A stretch of DNA of 64,000 nt from an uncultured Muribaculaceae bacterium (GTDB lineage: Bacteria > Bacteroidota > Bacteroidia > Bacteroidales > Muribaculaceae): positions 14,125 through 78,124 of the forward strand of contig CAJTWL010000011.1 in the NCBI GenBank assembly GCA_910579845.1. Reading direction: 5' to 3'. Made by a program: the position numbers and the translations under genes. This document shows, in pieces, positions 1 to 10,076 of the stretch; position 1 is the first letter of the stretch, and each line of letters opens with the position of its first letter. The notes under the pieces are model-generated. The model did no database searches, was not told where the DNA came from, and worked only from the letters and a program-made list of their open reading frames with translations.

Positions 1-903
1 CTGTCCGTAAAGTTCTGTAGAACATGCATATCTGCCAAAATTTACACCGTCGAGTTGCAGACCTATGATTGTAGATGCATGTGGCCAGATAAGTCGTTCG
101 TCGTTGCCACTGAAGTTTGAACCGCCACCGGAGAATATGAAATAGACCATATCTACAGTTCTGTTGCCGTCTGTATCGTAATTCCTGTAGTCTACAAGAT
201 CATCTGCCGCTTTCAGAGCTGCTGTGACAAGTGTCTGGGCTGTAGAGCTCTTCCGTGCATAATATTGGGAATAGTCTATTTTCACAGGACCTACCACATC
301 AAATACAGGATCGAATTTTCCGTCTGAGTTATCGTAATAATAGTCCCGCACAGAACCGGTACATTCTATCTTGGAAGCTATCATATGATTTGACATGTAT
401 CCGTCGTATCCCGGTTTTGTTATCATTTCTTCGAATACCTGATGTATGTCTTCACGGGAAAATGGCGCGTCATTGTATTCCACAAGTATGACGAGTCCGC
501 GGAATTTCGAATAATCATATCTGCCTGCGCGCATTAATGGAGAATGCTGGCGTGCCCGTAATTGTCTTTTCCTTTCCTCCGGGGATACAACAGGTTTCAG
601 ATTCTTAATGCCAGAGATGCTCTGTCTGTCATCACTTGCAATCTCACCGGTAGGTATCAATTCTCCTGTTTCCGAAACACGGGCATATTCCCAAGCATCG
701 GTTTTGAGATTCTTGACAACCGTGAAACCTTGTGAAGTCGTAGTATAACTGAAATATTCATCTCCTTGTAGAGACAGTGTCACTCTGGAGCCGTCCGGCT
801 GGGTAACAGTGACAGGAACAGGATTTGCAATTACCGCATGTGCGGCTAAAGCCAGTGATAAAGTGGAGGCTGCTATAACATGCCTAAAGATAAAATGATT
901 CAT
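1..903 (-). CDS. M6-family metalloprotease (partial, C-terminal part beyond window)
   Basis: An open frame of 301 codons runs from the ATG at 901-903 off the left edge, so only the N-terminal part is present. It starts with a signal peptide (MNHFIFRHVIAASTLSLALA). The following pattern is typical of M6-type (immune inhibitor A-like) secreted metalloproteases: a propeptide-like stretch with EERKRQLRAR, then KFRGLVILVEYNDAPF, SVRDYYYDNSDGKFDP and a DTDGNRTVDMVYFIFSGGG segment followed by IWPH. The zinc-binding HExxH motif would lie just beyond the window, so activity cannot be judged. The protein is probably exported and degrades proteins outside the cytoplasm. It is transcribed in the same direction as the guaA-tail copy upstream but separated from it by a terminator. 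Confidence 0.8.
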   Translation of the reverse strand, partial: MNHFIFRHVIAASTLSLALAAHAVIANPVPVTVTQPDGSRVTLSLQGDEYFSYTTTSQGFTVVKNLKTDAWEYARVSETGELIPTGEIASDDRQSISGIKNLKPVVSPEERKRQLRARQHSPLMRAGRYDYSKFRGLVILVEYNDAPFSREDIHQVFEEMITKPGYDGYMSNHMIASKIECTGSVRDYYYDNSDGKFDPVFDVVGPVKIDYSQYYARKSSTAQTLVTAALKAADDLVDYRNYDTDGNRTVDMVYFIFSGGGSNFSGNDERLIWPHASTIIGLQLDGVNFGRYACSTELYGQ

Positions 904-1097
904 TCAGAATTCAGCAGTAAAGTTTGTCAATATTAATAAAAAATATTTTAAAATAAAAATTTTAACGGAATAAACAGATATACAAAACTGGATTTATATT
1001 AAATATTGGTAAAATATGTATAAAAAAAATTAAATATCTAAGTAATTAAGACTTAAATGTTAAATTGATTAAACTTGATACGCAATCTCACATACAA

Positions 1098-1133
1098 TAA
1101 AAGGTCGGTTCCGGTTAAGGAATCGACCTTTTA
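1098..1133. terminator. Bidirectional hairpin terminator after the duplicated guaA tail
   Basis: AAAAGGTCG-GTTCC pairs with GGAA-TCGACCTTTT around a 6-nt loop, with A/T runs on both sides, so it can act on either strand. It lies 25 bp downstream of the stop codon of the second guaA-tail copy. It therefore looks like the original terminator of an intact guaA that once ended here. Confidence 0.75.
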
Positions 1134-1157
1134 AGTATATCTCATGTTGGTTGGGGG

Positions 1158-1301
1158 TTATTCCCACTCTATTGTTGCCGGTGGTTTTGAGGAGATATCG
1201 TAGACTACGCGGTTTATGCCGCGGACCTTATTGATGATCTCGTTTGATATCTTGGCGAGAAATTCGTACGGAAGATGCACCCAGTCGGCTGTCATGCCGT
1301 C
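1158..1301 (-). pseudogene. Duplicated 3' end of guaA (about 47 codons plus stop)
   Basis: Positions 1159-1301 match 3165-3307, the end of guaA, at 142 of 143 bases (the difference is at 1200 versus 3206). The copy keeps the guaA reading frame through the terminal residues [12 protein letters not shown] and a stop, but the stop is TAA here and TAG in the intact gene. Homology ends abruptly at 1301, 28 bp from the hipA stop. With the intact guaA end at 3164, it brackets the hipBA module as a direct repeat. This is a fragment without a start and cannot make GMP synthase. Confidence 0.9.
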
Positions 1302-1329
1302 GGAACTAGATTCCCGGCTAAAATCATTA

Positions 1330-2427
1330 CTAATCTCTTATGATGTCCGCGCAATTGATTTTTATACGGTCGAAAATATCGAGGCATCGTTTTTCGCTCA
1401 TTTTTGTCTTGACACCAACCGACACAAAGTCTGAAAGCGTTGGTTTTCCGGTGCCGTTTACGGATGTTGCATGTTCTCCATTGTAGCCTTCCTCACAATA
1501 AGTAAGGTCATATGCGGGTGCAAGCCTCCAACGGTTGTTAATGTATAAAAAACTGAAGTTCTTGCAATGGTCATCTTTATTGCCGGTAAGATAATTGAAC
1601 ACCATGCGTCTGTACATTTGTTCAACATCGTGCTCGTTCTGTGTAAGATAACCGGTTAGAGCGAGGAGATTGGAATAATCAAGTACAGGCGAGTTTAATG
1701 AGATGCAAAGCAATGCCCCTACTGTTGCCATGTGTATCCGTTGTCCCTCAGGTGATATGTCAAATCTCCTGGATGCGAAATATTTGCCATTGACGAGTCT
1801 GAAATCAGACACCTCAATCCCGCATACTTTTGCGATTTCATTATAGTGGTATTCCTGAATGCCGATCTCTTTGGAATCATAGGTGTGTCGGAATTTAATT
1901 AGCCAATGTCCTTCGTTATCGGAAAATATGGCTTTAGGTCTTGCACCCCCGCTGTTTCCACTGTTAAATAGAAGCAATCCCGCATCGTCATCCTGTTTCT
2001 CTCTAAGCACATCAAGCGCAATTTGTTGAAGCTTGTCGAAATCTTGTTCGATAGCCTCCTGTTTTAATCTGGCAACCGGAGAATATGTCAAAGCGCCCAT
2101 ACCTGTATCTCCAATAATACTAAGACGGTCGAGAGCAGACAGGTCGAAAGAGTTTATGCCGTTTTTCAATAATGCCTTGTGAAGAAGATATCTGCCGTAT
2201 CCATCGGGCATACTGTCTTCAAAGATTCCGAAATTGCCGGAGAATGGATATGGCTTTGCTGTGAAAATACCGGGTTTGAGAGGTAGTTCGAGGGGGGATA
2301 TGCTAAAACCCTCGGCAATCCATTGAGGCGTATATTCGAATACGCAAAGCCGATTGTCGGGTGTGAGCGACAATGTCCCAACGTTTTTGTCGTGATATTT
2401 TACAAAAATACGGTCAATCTTTTTCAT
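1330..2427 (-). CDS. hipA: HipA-type serine/threonine kinase toxin
   Basis: The 365-aa protein has an N-terminal HipA-couple region and a C-terminal HipA kinase fold. Key residues match E. coli HipA: an ATP-loop-like GNSGGARPK at 157-165, Lys179 in LIKF, the catalytic loop D285-D-H-C-K-N290 and the metal-binding Asp307 in LAPAYDL. Known HipA enzymes phosphorylate targets such as glutamyl-tRNA synthetase and cause growth arrest; the target here is not known. At 365 aa it is shorter than the 440-aa E. coli protein, but all visible catalytic positions are kept, so it is probably active. Its start overlaps the end of hipB by 14 bp, which implies translational coupling. Confidence 0.9.
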   Translation of the reverse strand: MKKIDRIFVKYHDKNVGTLSLTPDNRLCVFEYTPQWIAEGFSISPLELPLKPGIFTAKPYPFSGNFGIFEDSMPDGYGRYLLHKALLKNGINSFDLSALDRLSIIGDTGMGALTYSPVARLKQEAIEQDFDKLQQIALDVLREKQDDDAGLLLFNSGNSGGARPKAIFSDNEGHWLIKFRHTYDSKEIGIQEYHYNEIAKVCGIEVSDFRLVNGKYFASRRFDISPEGQRIHMATVGALLCISLNSPVLDYSNLLALTGYLTQNEHDVEQMYRRMVFNYLTGNKDDHCKNFSFLYINNRWRLAPAYDLTYCEEGYNGEHATSVNGTGKPTLSDFVSVGVKTKMSEKRCLDIFDRIKINCADIIRD

Positions 2428-2776
2428 TTTTGGAATATGCTTTTTTCTTGGACGAGTTCTTACGGATTTGCAATAATTCTTCCATTGTGGAATATTTAGG
2501 TTCGGAGAACAGAGATTTCATTTCAGAGGTATATCCGAGTGCAATGGCGAGTGAAATGAGATTTCCAAGCGATATCAGTCCTTTCTGTTCAAAGCGCGAG
2601 ATATTACTTACTGCAACTCCGGAGATCTCTGCAATTTGGCGGCGCGTGATATTTTTTTCAATACGTCGTTTCTTGAAATCCCTCGCCAGTTGGACGGCAA
2701 TTTCATCAGGATTGGAAGCTGTGAGGTTCTCCAATACAGATAACATATTATTTTTATCTTGATTAAATCCGTACAT
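2414..2776 (-). CDS. hipB: HipB-type antitoxin, XRE-family DNA-binding protein
   Basis: The 120-aa protein carries an XRE helix-turn-helix at about residues 28-85 (ARDFKKRRIEKNITRRQIAE, then SGVAVSNISRFEQ). A lysine-rich tail follows. It sits directly upstream of hipA and overlaps it, the usual order of hipBA modules in which HipB binds HipA and represses the operon. The first ATG (2776) is used here; an internal Met at residue 11 (2746) is an alternative start. A Bacteroidota-type promoter lies just upstream. The module lies between two copies of the guaA 3' end and is probably acquired. Confidence 0.85.
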   Translation of the reverse strand: MYGFNQDKNNMLSVLENLTASNPDEIAVQLARDFKKRRIEKNITRRQIAEISGVAVSNISRFEQKGLISLGNLISLAIALGYTSEMKSLFSEPKYSTMEELLQIRKNSSKKKAYSKNEKD

Positions 2777-2800
2777 AATACTAATATATTATTCCTATTG

Positions 2801-2832
2801 CAAATATAACGATTCTTTAAGAAAAATACAAG
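2801..2832 (-). promoter_or_regulatory. Promoter of hipBA
   Basis: On the minus strand TATATTTG (2801-2808) fits the Bacteroidota -7 consensus TAnnTTTG, and CTTG (2829-2832) lies 20 nt upstream in the -33 position. The start site would be about 2794, giving an 18-nt leader to hipB. Confidence 0.6.
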
Positions 2833-2895
2833 ACAGTTGATGTGTTCACCGATTTAAGATATAATGCCGATGAATGGGGATGAAAACGAACGGAT

Positions 2896-2932
2896 GGGGC
2901 TGCGCCGTAAACCTTAATTACGACACAGCCCC
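2896..2932. repeat. Stem-loop in the hipB-guaA intergenic region
   Basis: GGGGCTG (2896-2902) pairs with CAGCCCC (2926-2932), and CGTAA pairs with TTACG inside it. There is no U-run, so it is not a classical terminator. It lies just before a short remnant of coding sequence on the plus strand. Confidence 0.5.
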
Positions 2933-2941
2933 TATTGATAC

Positions 2942-3091
2942 AAAATCCGTAACCCAAATCATAACCGAGTTCCGGAGTTGCAATCTAAAGATGCAGTCTT
3001 GCCCGACAGCCTCGGCTATATCCTGCAACGTAACGCAGACCTGCCCCGGGGATTATACATTGTAAACGGCAAAAAAGTACTGAAAAAGTAG
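2942..3091 (+). pseudogene. Remnant of a secreted-protein C-terminal tail
   Basis: After an in-frame stop at 2936-2938, about 50 codons remain open with no start codon. The frame ends in LPRGLYIVNGKKVLKK and TAG. The ending matches the short C-terminal sorting-type tail found on many Bacteroidota secreted proteins (a GLYIVNGKKV-like motif). It faces guaA and shares its terminator. It is probably the surviving end of a gene whose body was lost when the hipBA segment arrived. Confidence 0.5.
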
Positions 3092-3113
3092 AGCAGGAGG
3101 GTTTTGTAAATAT

Positions 3114-3153
3114 ACAAAAAACACACCGTCGAATAAGTGCGGTGTGCTTTTTA
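3114..3153. terminator. Terminator of guaA
   Basis: CACACCG (3122-3128) pairs with CGGTGTG (3140-3146), flanked by A6 and T6 runs, so it can work on both strands. It is 11 bp beyond the guaA stop and would end the nine-gene purine transcript. Confidence 0.85.
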
Positions 3154-3163
3154 GTGTGTTATC

Positions 3164-4690
3164 CTATTCCCACTCTATTGTTGCCGGTGGTTTTGAGGAG
3201 ATATCATAGACTACGCGGTTTATGCCGCGGACCTTATTGATGATCTCGTTTGATATCTTGGCGAGAAATTCGTACGGAAGATGCACCCAGTCGGCTGTCA
3301 TGCCGTCTGTAGAGATAACGGATCTCAGAGCCACGCAGCTCTCATATGTGCGTTCATCTCCCATTACTCCTACACTCTGCACCGGCAGCAGGACAACGCC
3401 TGCCTGCCATACCTTGTCATAGAGATTGTTCTCTTTGAGACCGTCTATGAATATCTTGTCGGCGGCTTGAAGAATACGTACTTTTTCAGGGGTAACTTCA
3501 CCTATTATGCGTATTCCAAGTCCGGGACCCGGGAACGGGTGGCGTCCCAGAAGTCTGGGATCCATATTCATAGCTTTTCCCACACGGCGCACTTCATCTT
3601 TGAACAACAGTCTCAATGGCTCTACAATCTTCAGATTCATCTCTTTGGGGAGACCACCGACATTATGATGACTCTTGATTGTAGCTGACGGACCCTTTAC
3701 AGAGCAGCTTTCAATCACGTCAGGGTAGATTGTTCCCTGGGCAAGCCAGCGGGCATTCTCTATCTTTTTGGCTTCAGCATTGAAAACTTCCACGAAGTCG
3801 TGTCCGATAATCTTACGCTTTTTCTCCGGATCAGTCACTCCCTTCAGATCGTTGTAGAACCGTTCCGAGGCATCGACTCCGATGACATTGAGACCCATAT
3901 GTTTGTATGAATCCATTACTTCGTCAAACTCATTTTGGCGGAGCAAGCCATTGTTTACGAATATACAGGTAAGGTTCTTGCCGATAGCCTTGTGCAGAAG
4001 CATGGCCGCAACGGAAGAATCCACACCGCCCGAGAGACCGAGGATTACACGTTCGTCACCGATCTTCTCCTTAAGTTCGTTTACAGTAGTTTCGATGAAA
4101 GATGCCGGACTCCAGGAACCGTCGCATCCGCAGATTCCAAGAACGAAATTGGAGAGGATAATCGTTCCGTCTGTTGAATGGAAAACCTCCGGGTGGAACT
4201 GTATCCCCCAAGTCATCTCTCCTCCGATATGGTAAGCCGCGGCTTTTACATTCTCGGTAGAACCGATAATCGTATAGTTGTCGGGGAGACGCGTTATGGT
4301 GTCGCCATGGCTCATCCATACCTGTGTGGGAGACGGCACATCGAACATCAAGGGATCTTCAGGTTTTACTACGGTGAGCATCGCCCTTCCGTATTCGCGT
4401 GAAGGAGCGCCCTCGACTTCGCCGCCATATTCATTGGCAAGAAGCTGTGCGCCATAGCACACGCCCAGCAGCGGGAGTCTGCCCTTTATGCCACTGAGAT
4501 CAGGCTTGGGAGCATCGGCATCACGTACGGAAGAAGGTGAACCCGACAGAATGACTCCAACGGTGTCGTTGTCTATTTCCGGGATCTTGTTGAAAGGATG
4601 GATTTCACAGTATACATTCAATTCACGCACACGCCGGGCGATCAATTGTGTATATTGCGATCCAAAATCTATAATCAGTATCTTTTGCAT
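3164..4690 (-). CDS. guaA: GMP synthase (glutamine-hydrolysing)
   Basis: The 508-aa enzyme converts XMP to GMP using ATP and glutamine, the last step of the guanine branch. The N-terminal class I glutaminase has the nucleophile Cys78 in GVCYGAQLL and the His/Glu pair in FHPEV near residue 165. The ATP pyrophosphatase domain has the PP-loop GLSGGVDSS near 215-225. The C-terminal dimerisation domain has [12 protein letters not shown]. Length is normal. It follows guaB after 25 bp and is the last gene of the purine operon. Its final 143 bp are duplicated at 1159-1301, so the gene's 3' end has been a recombination or integration point, but the gene itself is intact. Confidence 0.97.
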   Translation of the reverse strand: MQKILIIDFGSQYTQLIARRVRELNVYCEIHPFNKIPEIDNDTVGVILSGSPSSVRDADAPKPDLSGIKGRLPLLGVCYGAQLLANEYGGEVEGAPSREYGRAMLTVVKPEDPLMFDVPSPTQVWMSHGDTITRLPDNYTIIGSTENVKAAAYHIGGEMTWGIQFHPEVFHSTDGTIILSNFVLGICGCDGSWSPASFIETTVNELKEKIGDERVILGLSGGVDSSVAAMLLHKAIGKNLTCIFVNNGLLRQNEFDEVMDSYKHMGLNVIGVDASERFYNDLKGVTDPEKKRKIIGHDFVEVFNAEAKKIENARWLAQGTIYPDVIESCSVKGPSATIKSHHNVGGLPKEMNLKIVEPLRLLFKDEVRRVGKAMNMDPRLLGRHPFPGPGLGIRIIGEVTPEKVRILQAADKIFIDGLKENNLYDKVWQAGVVLLPVQSVGVMGDERTYESCVALRSVISTDGMTADWVHLPYEFLAKISNEIINKVRGINRVVYDISSKPPATIEWE

Positions 4691-4715
4691 ATAATTCCAG
4701 TTATATAGGGTCAGA

Positions 4716-6185
4716 TCAGCTTCTTGAATAGTTAGGGGCCTCTTTTGTGATTGTCACGTCGTGAGGATGATTTTCGGTGACGCCGGCAGTGGTGATTTTT
4801 GTGAATTTAGCGTTATGAAGAGCGTCGATATCCTTGGCGCCGCAATAACCCATACCCGACCGCAGACCACCTGCGAGCTGATATACGGTTTCGCTGAGTG
4901 TACCTTTGTACGGCACACGGGCCACAATACCTTCCGGCACGAATTTGGAAGAATCCACTTTGTCCGACTGGAAGTAACGGTCTTTGGAACCCGCTTCCAT
5001 CGCATCTACTGATCCCATGCCGCGATATGACTTGAATTTTCTGCCGTTGTAAATTATAGTGTCGCCGGGAGACTCTTCCACTCCAGCAAACATTGATCCG
5101 CACATCACGCAGTCTCCGCCTGCCGCAAGCGCTTTTACAATATCTCCCGAATAACGTAATCCGCCATCGGCAATTACAGGAACACCATATTCCTTGGCAA
5201 CTTTGGCGGCGTCGAATATTGCTGACAGCTGGGGCATACCCACACCTGCCACGATGCGTGTGGTGCATATCGACCCCGGACCGATACCGACCTTGATTCC
5301 GTCGGCTCCAGCTTCGATAAGAAAACGTGCTGCTTCTCCCGTGGCGATATTTCCTACCACAACATCCAGATCGGGATATACAGATTTGACAGCTTTAAGA
5401 GTCTTGGTAACGTTGGCGGAGTGTCCGTGTGCGGTGTCTATGACAACAGCGTCCACGCCGGCGTCCACAAGGGCTTTGACACGCTCCAGTGTGTCTGATG
5501 TAACGCCGACACCTGCAGCGACACGCAGACGTCCTTTGGCGTCTTTGCACGCCATAGGATAATCCTGAATCTTGGTTATGTCGCGGTATGTTATAAGGCC
5601 CATCAGTTTCCCCTCTTTATCTACTACAGGAAGTTTCTCGATCTTATTTTTAAGCAGGATCTTGGATGCTTCTCCGAGATCAGGGTTGTCTGTTGTTACA
5701 AGATTCTCGCAAGTCATCACCTCGGAAATCTTAAGATTCAGATCACTCTGGAAACGAAGATCTCTGTTTGTGACTATTCCTATAAGATGGTTTTCGTTGT
5801 CTACCACCGGAATACCACCTATGTGATTGTCGTGCATCAGACGCAGGGCATCGCCGACAGTCTCATCTTTGGAGATTGTGACAGGGTCATAGATCATGCC
5901 GCTTTCGGCTCTTTTGACCTTGCGGACCTGAGTCGCCTGTGCGTTGATCGACATATTCTTGTGGATAACTCCGATTCCGCCTTCACGGGCAATGGCTATA
6001 GCCATTTCAGCCTCTGTTACTGTATCCATCGCAGCTGAAACAAACGGAATATTCAGCGGTATATTTCGGGAGAAGCGTCCGGCAAGGTTCACCATATTGG
6101 GGGTGACCTCCGAATATGCCGGAATCAACAGGACGTCATCGAAGGTCATGCCTTCCTGAACTACCTTTTCATCTAAGAATGACAT
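4716..6185 (-). CDS. guaB: IMP dehydrogenase
   Basis: The 489-aa enzyme oxidises IMP to XMP with NAD+, the first committed step to GMP. The (beta/alpha)8 barrel carries the catalytic cysteine loop [13 protein letters not shown] near residue 300 and the flap motif KSYRGMGS. Two CBS domains at about 95-205 are inserted in the barrel (MTCENLVTT, then [14 protein letters not shown]). The C-terminus [19 protein letters not shown] is typical. Ten bp separate it from purA and 25 bp from guaA, so it is internal to the operon. CBS domains in this family bind adenine or guanine nucleotides and tune activity. Confidence 0.97.
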   Translation of the reverse strand: MSFLDEKVVQEGMTFDDVLLIPAYSEVTPNMVNLAGRFSRNIPLNIPFVSAAMDTVTEAEMAIAIAREGGIGVIHKNMSINAQATQVRKVKRAESGMIYDPVTISKDETVGDALRLMHDNHIGGIPVVDNENHLIGIVTNRDLRFQSDLNLKISEVMTCENLVTTDNPDLGEASKILLKNKIEKLPVVDKEGKLMGLITYRDITKIQDYPMACKDAKGRLRVAAGVGVTSDTLERVKALVDAGVDAVVIDTAHGHSANVTKTLKAVKSVYPDLDVVVGNIATGEAARFLIEAGADGIKVGIGPGSICTTRIVAGVGMPQLSAIFDAAKVAKEYGVPVIADGGLRYSGDIVKALAAGGDCVMCGSMFAGVEESPGDTIIYNGRKFKSYRGMGSVDAMEAGSKDRYFQSDKVDSSKFVPEGIVARVPYKGTLSETVYQLAGGLRSGMGYCGAKDIDALHNAKFTKITTAGVTENHPHDVTITKEAPNYSRS

Positions 6186-6195
6186 ATGACTGAGA

Positions 6196-7488
6196 TTAGA
6201 AGTTAGCTAATTTTTCTGATATTGTAATAGTCTGTTTGCGGTCCGGACCTACAGAGATCATGCCGACAGGTACCTCTGTGATCTCTTCGATCTTGCGGAC
6301 ATAATCTTTTGCAGCCTGAGGTAGATCCTCGAATTCAGTCACGTCTGTGATATCCTCTTTCCATCCAGGCATCTCAATGAGCACTGGCTTGCATTTTGCA
6401 AGGCGTGCTATTGTCGATGGCGGAGCGTCGAGAATTTCACCGTCACACTCATATCCGGTACATATCTTTACGGTGTCAAGACCGGAAAGGACATCAAAAA
6501 GCATCAGCGCCCAGTTGTCGATACCGGCGAGACGTGCCACATAACGAGCCACTACCGCATCGAACCAGCCTATACGGCGTGGACGTCCGGTGACAGTGCC
6601 GTATTCATGTCCGCGTTCGCGGATCTCATGTGCCTGTTCGCCGAAAAGCTCTGTCGGGAAAGGACCCTCTCCTACTCTTGTGCAATATGCCTTGGCTACT
6701 CCCAATACATTGTCTATCCATTTCGGAGAGATTCCGGCACCGACAGGCACGCTTGCCGCTGAAGGTGTGGAGGAGGTGACATAAGGATAGGTGCCATGGT
6801 CGATACAGAGCATCATTCCCTGAGCGCCCTCAAAGAGTATCTTGGCATCGGAGCGCAGAGCCTCGTTTATGAGTTTTGATGTGTCGGTGATACGTGGTCC
6901 GAGAATCCTTGCGATCTCCATATACCGGTCGTATACAGGCTGAAACTCATATTTCGGAAGACCGTACGATTCCAGTTCTATATTTTTGATTTCGAGGGCG
7001 GCGTTCAGTCTCTCGGCGAAATATTCCGGTTCGAGAAGGTCTCCCATACGTAAACCCACACGGCTGTATTTGTCTGAATATGCCGGACCGATCCCTTTCT
7101 TTGTAGTGCCTATCAGACCTTTCCCTTTTTTAGCTTCAAAAGCGCCGTCAAGGTCGGCATGCCAGGGCATTACCATCGCCGCGCGGTCCGAGATGTAGAG
7201 CTGATAGTCGGTTATGCCTTGGTCATGGAGTTTCTCCAGTTCAGCTATAACCGATACCGGGTTCACTACCATGCCGTTTCCCATCACGTTTACGGTCTTG
7301 GGGTTGAAGATACCTGACGGTATGCTTTGCAAAGAATATTTCTTGCCATCGAACACTACCGAGTGACCTGCATTGTTGCCGCCCTGGTAGCGTACTACCA
7401 TATCGGCACGGCAGGCAAAATAGTCGGTCATTTTACCTTTGCCCTCGTCTCCCCACTGGGAGCCGATAACTACTAATCTTTCTGACAT
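6196..7488 (-). CDS. purA: Adenylosuccinate synthetase
   Basis: The 430-aa enzyme joins IMP and aspartate with GTP to form adenylosuccinate, the first step of the AMP branch. The N-terminal P-loop GSQWGDEGKGKMTD is diagnostic, with the catalytic Asp in it and the catalytic His in NNAGHSVV near residue 40. The GTP-binding DVLSGLDTVKICTGY region lies near residues 320-335. Length is normal. It sits 45 bp after purB and 10 bp before guaB, so the operon branches to AMP and GMP from neighbouring genes. Confidence 0.97.
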   Translation of the reverse strand: MSERLVVIGSQWGDEGKGKMTDYFACRADMVVRYQGGNNAGHSVVFDGKKYSLQSIPSGIFNPKTVNVMGNGMVVNPVSVIAELEKLHDQGITDYQLYISDRAAMVMPWHADLDGAFEAKKGKGLIGTTKKGIGPAYSDKYSRVGLRMGDLLEPEYFAERLNAALEIKNIELESYGLPKYEFQPVYDRYMEIARILGPRITDTSKLINEALRSDAKILFEGAQGMMLCIDHGTYPYVTSSTPSAASVPVGAGISPKWIDNVLGVAKAYCTRVGEGPFPTELFGEQAHEIRERGHEYGTVTGRPRRIGWFDAVVARYVARLAGIDNWALMLFDVLSGLDTVKICTGYECDGEILDAPPSTIARLAKCKPVLIEMPGWKEDITDVTEFEDLPQAAKDYVRKIEEITEVPVGMISVGPDRKQTITISEKLANF

Positions 7489-7533
7489 ATATTGTTTGAT
7501 ATTGTTTATTTACCAGATCCGGTTTATGAATCC

Positions 7534-8829
7534 TTATTTAAGCCCGTTGCGCTCGTATATGTAATCCACGTTCTTCATATAGTAGTCGAGTGTGAAGCAA
7601 GCGTCAAGCTCAGCCTCTGAAAGCGCACCCATCACTACGGGACTCTTTTTGAGCAGTTCCTGATAGTCGGCGCCCTGAGCCATCGCCTGCATTGCTATCG
7701 GCTGAACTGTGTCGTAAGCCTGTTCGCGGACAAAACCTTTTTCGATAAGGGCGTTCATGACACGTTGGGCGAAAATCACTCCGTTGGTCATGTAGATGTT
7801 GGAGAGCATACGCTGGTCGAAGACAACGAGATTCTCCAGAATACCCTTCATGCGGTTCAGCATATAGTCGAGCAGGATAGTCGCATCCGGCATGAGTATA
7901 CGTTCTGTAGCCGAATGTGAGATATCACGTTCATGCCATAGAGCCACGTTGTCATAAGTGGTCATCATGTATCCGCGGAGCACACGCGCGCATCCGCATA
8001 TGTTCTCGCTTGATATGGGGTTGCGTTTATGAGGCATGGCGCTTGATCCCTTCTGACCCTTCCCGAAAGACTCCTCTACCTCGTGCACTTCGGTACGCTG
8101 CAGATTGCGTATTTCAAGAGCCATCTGTTCGAGACTCGCGCCAATAAGAGCGAGTGTGGCCATGTAATATGCGTGGCGGTCGCGCTGTATCACCTGAGTC
8201 GATATGTCGGAAGAATCAATACCGAGTTTTTCGCATACATAATCCTGTACAAAGGGAGGTATGTTTGCAAAATTTCCTACGGCACCGCTGATCTTTCCGA
8301 CTTCCACACCTTTTGCCGCGGCGCGGAAACGTTCAAGATTGCGTTTCATTTCAGCGCGCCATAGCACCCATTTCAGACCGAATGCGGTTATATCGGCATG
8401 GATACCGTGTGTACGCCCTATACAGGGTGTATACTTGTATTTGAGTGCCTGATTGCCAAGCATCTCGATATATTCCTCGATATCCTTGAGCAGAATCTCG
8501 TTTGCCTGCTTGAAGAGATATCCGTTTGCCGTGTCGACAACATCGGTGGAAGTAAGACCGTAATGAACCCATTTGCGTTCTTCACCCAGAGATTCCGAGA
8601 CTGTGCGGGTAAACGCCACAATATCGTGACGTGTCTGAAGTTCGATCTCCTTTATGCGGTCTATGTTGAAAGTCGCTTTCTCTTTAAGTTTTACAATATC
8701 TTCCTCCGGCACGACACCTAATTTGCTCCATGCCTCGGCTGAAAGAATCTCTACCTTGAGATAAGCATTGAATTTGTTTTCTTCTGTCCATACGCGGCGC
8801 ATCACGTCGCGTCCATATCTTTCTATCAT
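7534..8829 (-). CDS. purB: Adenylosuccinate lyase
   Basis: The 431-aa member of the fumarase/aspartase superfamily splits adenylosuccinate to AMP and also SAICAR to AICAR, so it acts twice in purine synthesis. The superfamily signature GSSAMPHKRNPISSE is present at about residues 261-275, and the motif TSTDVVDTANG lies near residue 90. Its start overlaps the purD stop by 4 bp (ATGA), which indicates translational coupling. Length is typical of the bacterial family. Confidence 0.96.
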   Translation of the reverse strand: MIERYGRDVMRRVWTEENKFNAYLKVEILSAEAWSKLGVVPEEDIVKLKEKATFNIDRIKEIELQTRHDIVAFTRTVSESLGEERKWVHYGLTSTDVVDTANGYLFKQANEILLKDIEEYIEMLGNQALKYKYTPCIGRTHGIHADITAFGLKWVLWRAEMKRNLERFRAAAKGVEVGKISGAVGNFANIPPFVQDYVCEKLGIDSSDISTQVIQRDRHAYYMATLALIGASLEQMALEIRNLQRTEVHEVEESFGKGQKGSSAMPHKRNPISSENICGCARVLRGYMMTTYDNVALWHERDISHSATERILMPDATILLDYMLNRMKGILENLVVFDQRMLSNIYMTNGVIFAQRVMNALIEKGFVREQAYDTVQPIAMQAMAQGADYQELLKKSPVVMGALSEAELDACFTLDYYMKNVDYIYERNGLK

Positions 8830-10076
8830 AATGCCTGTTTTCCTATATCTTTTCTGTAGAATAAATTGTCACATTGGATTTTTGCGGCTTCTTCCAAGGC
8901 CTTGCCCTGTGCATCGCGGAGATTCTCTCCCTTGGCTGTAACCATCATTACACGTCCGCCGGCTGTGAGGATTCTGCCCTCTTTTTCGGCTGTCCCCATA
9001 TGGTATACCGAGCCGGTAACTTTATCAAGCCCTTTGATCTCAAAGCCTTTGTCATAACTGCCCGGATAACCGTTGGATGCGAGAACTATGCCGAGTACAG
9101 CCTCCGGATTCCAGATGATTTCATAATCCTTTCCATCTATAGCCGCGTTGAAGAGATCATAGATATCACTCTTCATGCGTGGGAGCACGACCTCTGTCTC
9201 CGGATCTCCGAAGCGGGCGTTGAACTCAATGACTTTCGGACCCTCGTCTGTGAGTATAAGACCTCCATACAGCACACCTGTAAAAGAGACTCCTTCTTTT
9301 ACCAACCCTTTTGCCACAGGTCTGATAATCTTTTCGAGAGCTATATCGCGGACCTCATCCGAGATGAAAGGTACAGGTGAATAGGCACCCATGCCTCCTG
9401 TATTCGGTCCTTTGTCACCATCGTAGGCGCGCTTATGATCCTGGGCAAGATCAAGAGGATAAACCTTTTCACCGGAAACCACACACATGAATGAGAATTC
9501 CGGTCCGGAGAGGAAATCCTCCACCACTACTCTGCCTTTGCCGAATGAAGCGTCAAGAAGCATATCCTTCAGAGCGTTCTCTGCCTCTTCGTAAGACAAT
9601 GCCACAACCACACCTTTGCCGGCGGCAAGTCCGTCATATTTGATCACGGCAGGCAACGGACGGTTTCTGACATATTCCCATGCCGGTGCAAACTCGTCGA
9701 ATACACGGTATGAGGCAGTAGGAACATTATATTTCTCCATCATCTCCTTGGCAAATTCCTTGGAGCTTTCTATACGTGCGGCTTCTTTTGTCGGACCGAA
9801 GATACGCAAGCCTTTCTCCTTGAATTTGTTGACCACACCTGCCGCAAGTGCCGCCTCCGGACCTACGACGGTGAGTGTGATCCCGTTCTCTTCGGCAAAT
9901 TCAGACAGAGCCTCGACATCCTCGACACCTATTTTCACGCACTCCGCAAGCACCGCTATACCGGCGTTTCCCGGTGCACAATATATCCTGTCTACTTTCG
10001 GACTGCGGGAAAGCGCTTCCACAATGGCGTGCTCTCTGCCTCCGCTGCCTATTACAAGTACCTTGTTCATCTGCAT
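8826..10076 (-). CDS. purD: Phosphoribosylamine-glycine ligase (GAR synthetase)
   Basis: The 416-aa ATP-grasp enzyme couples phosphoribosylamine and glycine with ATP, the second step of the pathway. The N-terminal GSGGREHAIVEAL motif, the central ATP-grasp segment KYDGLAAGKGVVVA and the IEFNARFGDPE metal-binding motif are all present. It overlaps purH by one base and purB by four. The first ATG is taken; Met3 (10070) is an alternative that would give the common MNKVLVIGSGG start. No sign of damage. Confidence 0.96.
   Translation of the reverse strand: MQMNKVLVIGSGGREHAIVEALSRSPKVDRIYCAPGNAGIAVLAECVKIGVEDVEALSEFAEENGITLTVVGPEAALAAGVVNKFKEKGLRIFGPTKEAARIESSKEFAKEMMEKYNVPTASYRVFDEFAPAWEYVRNRPLPAVIKYDGLAAGKGVVVALSYEEAENALKDMLLDASFGKGRVVVEDFLSGPEFSFMCVVSGEKVYPLDLAQDHKRAYDGDKGPNTGGMGAYSPVPFISDEVRDIALEKIIRPVAKGLVKEGVSFTGVLYGGLILTDEGPKVIEFNARFGDPETEVVLPRMKSDIYDLFNAAIDGKDYEIIWNPEAVLGIVLASNGYPGSYDKGFEIKGLDKVTGSVYHMGTAEKEGRILTAGGRVMMVTAKGENLRDAQGKALEEAAKIQCDNLFYRKDIGKQAL

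Noticed and set aside
1302..3163. Integrase or transposase in the hipBA segment
   Set aside because: Only hipA, hipB and a tail remnant are readable; no recombinase frame exists, so active mobility is not claimed.
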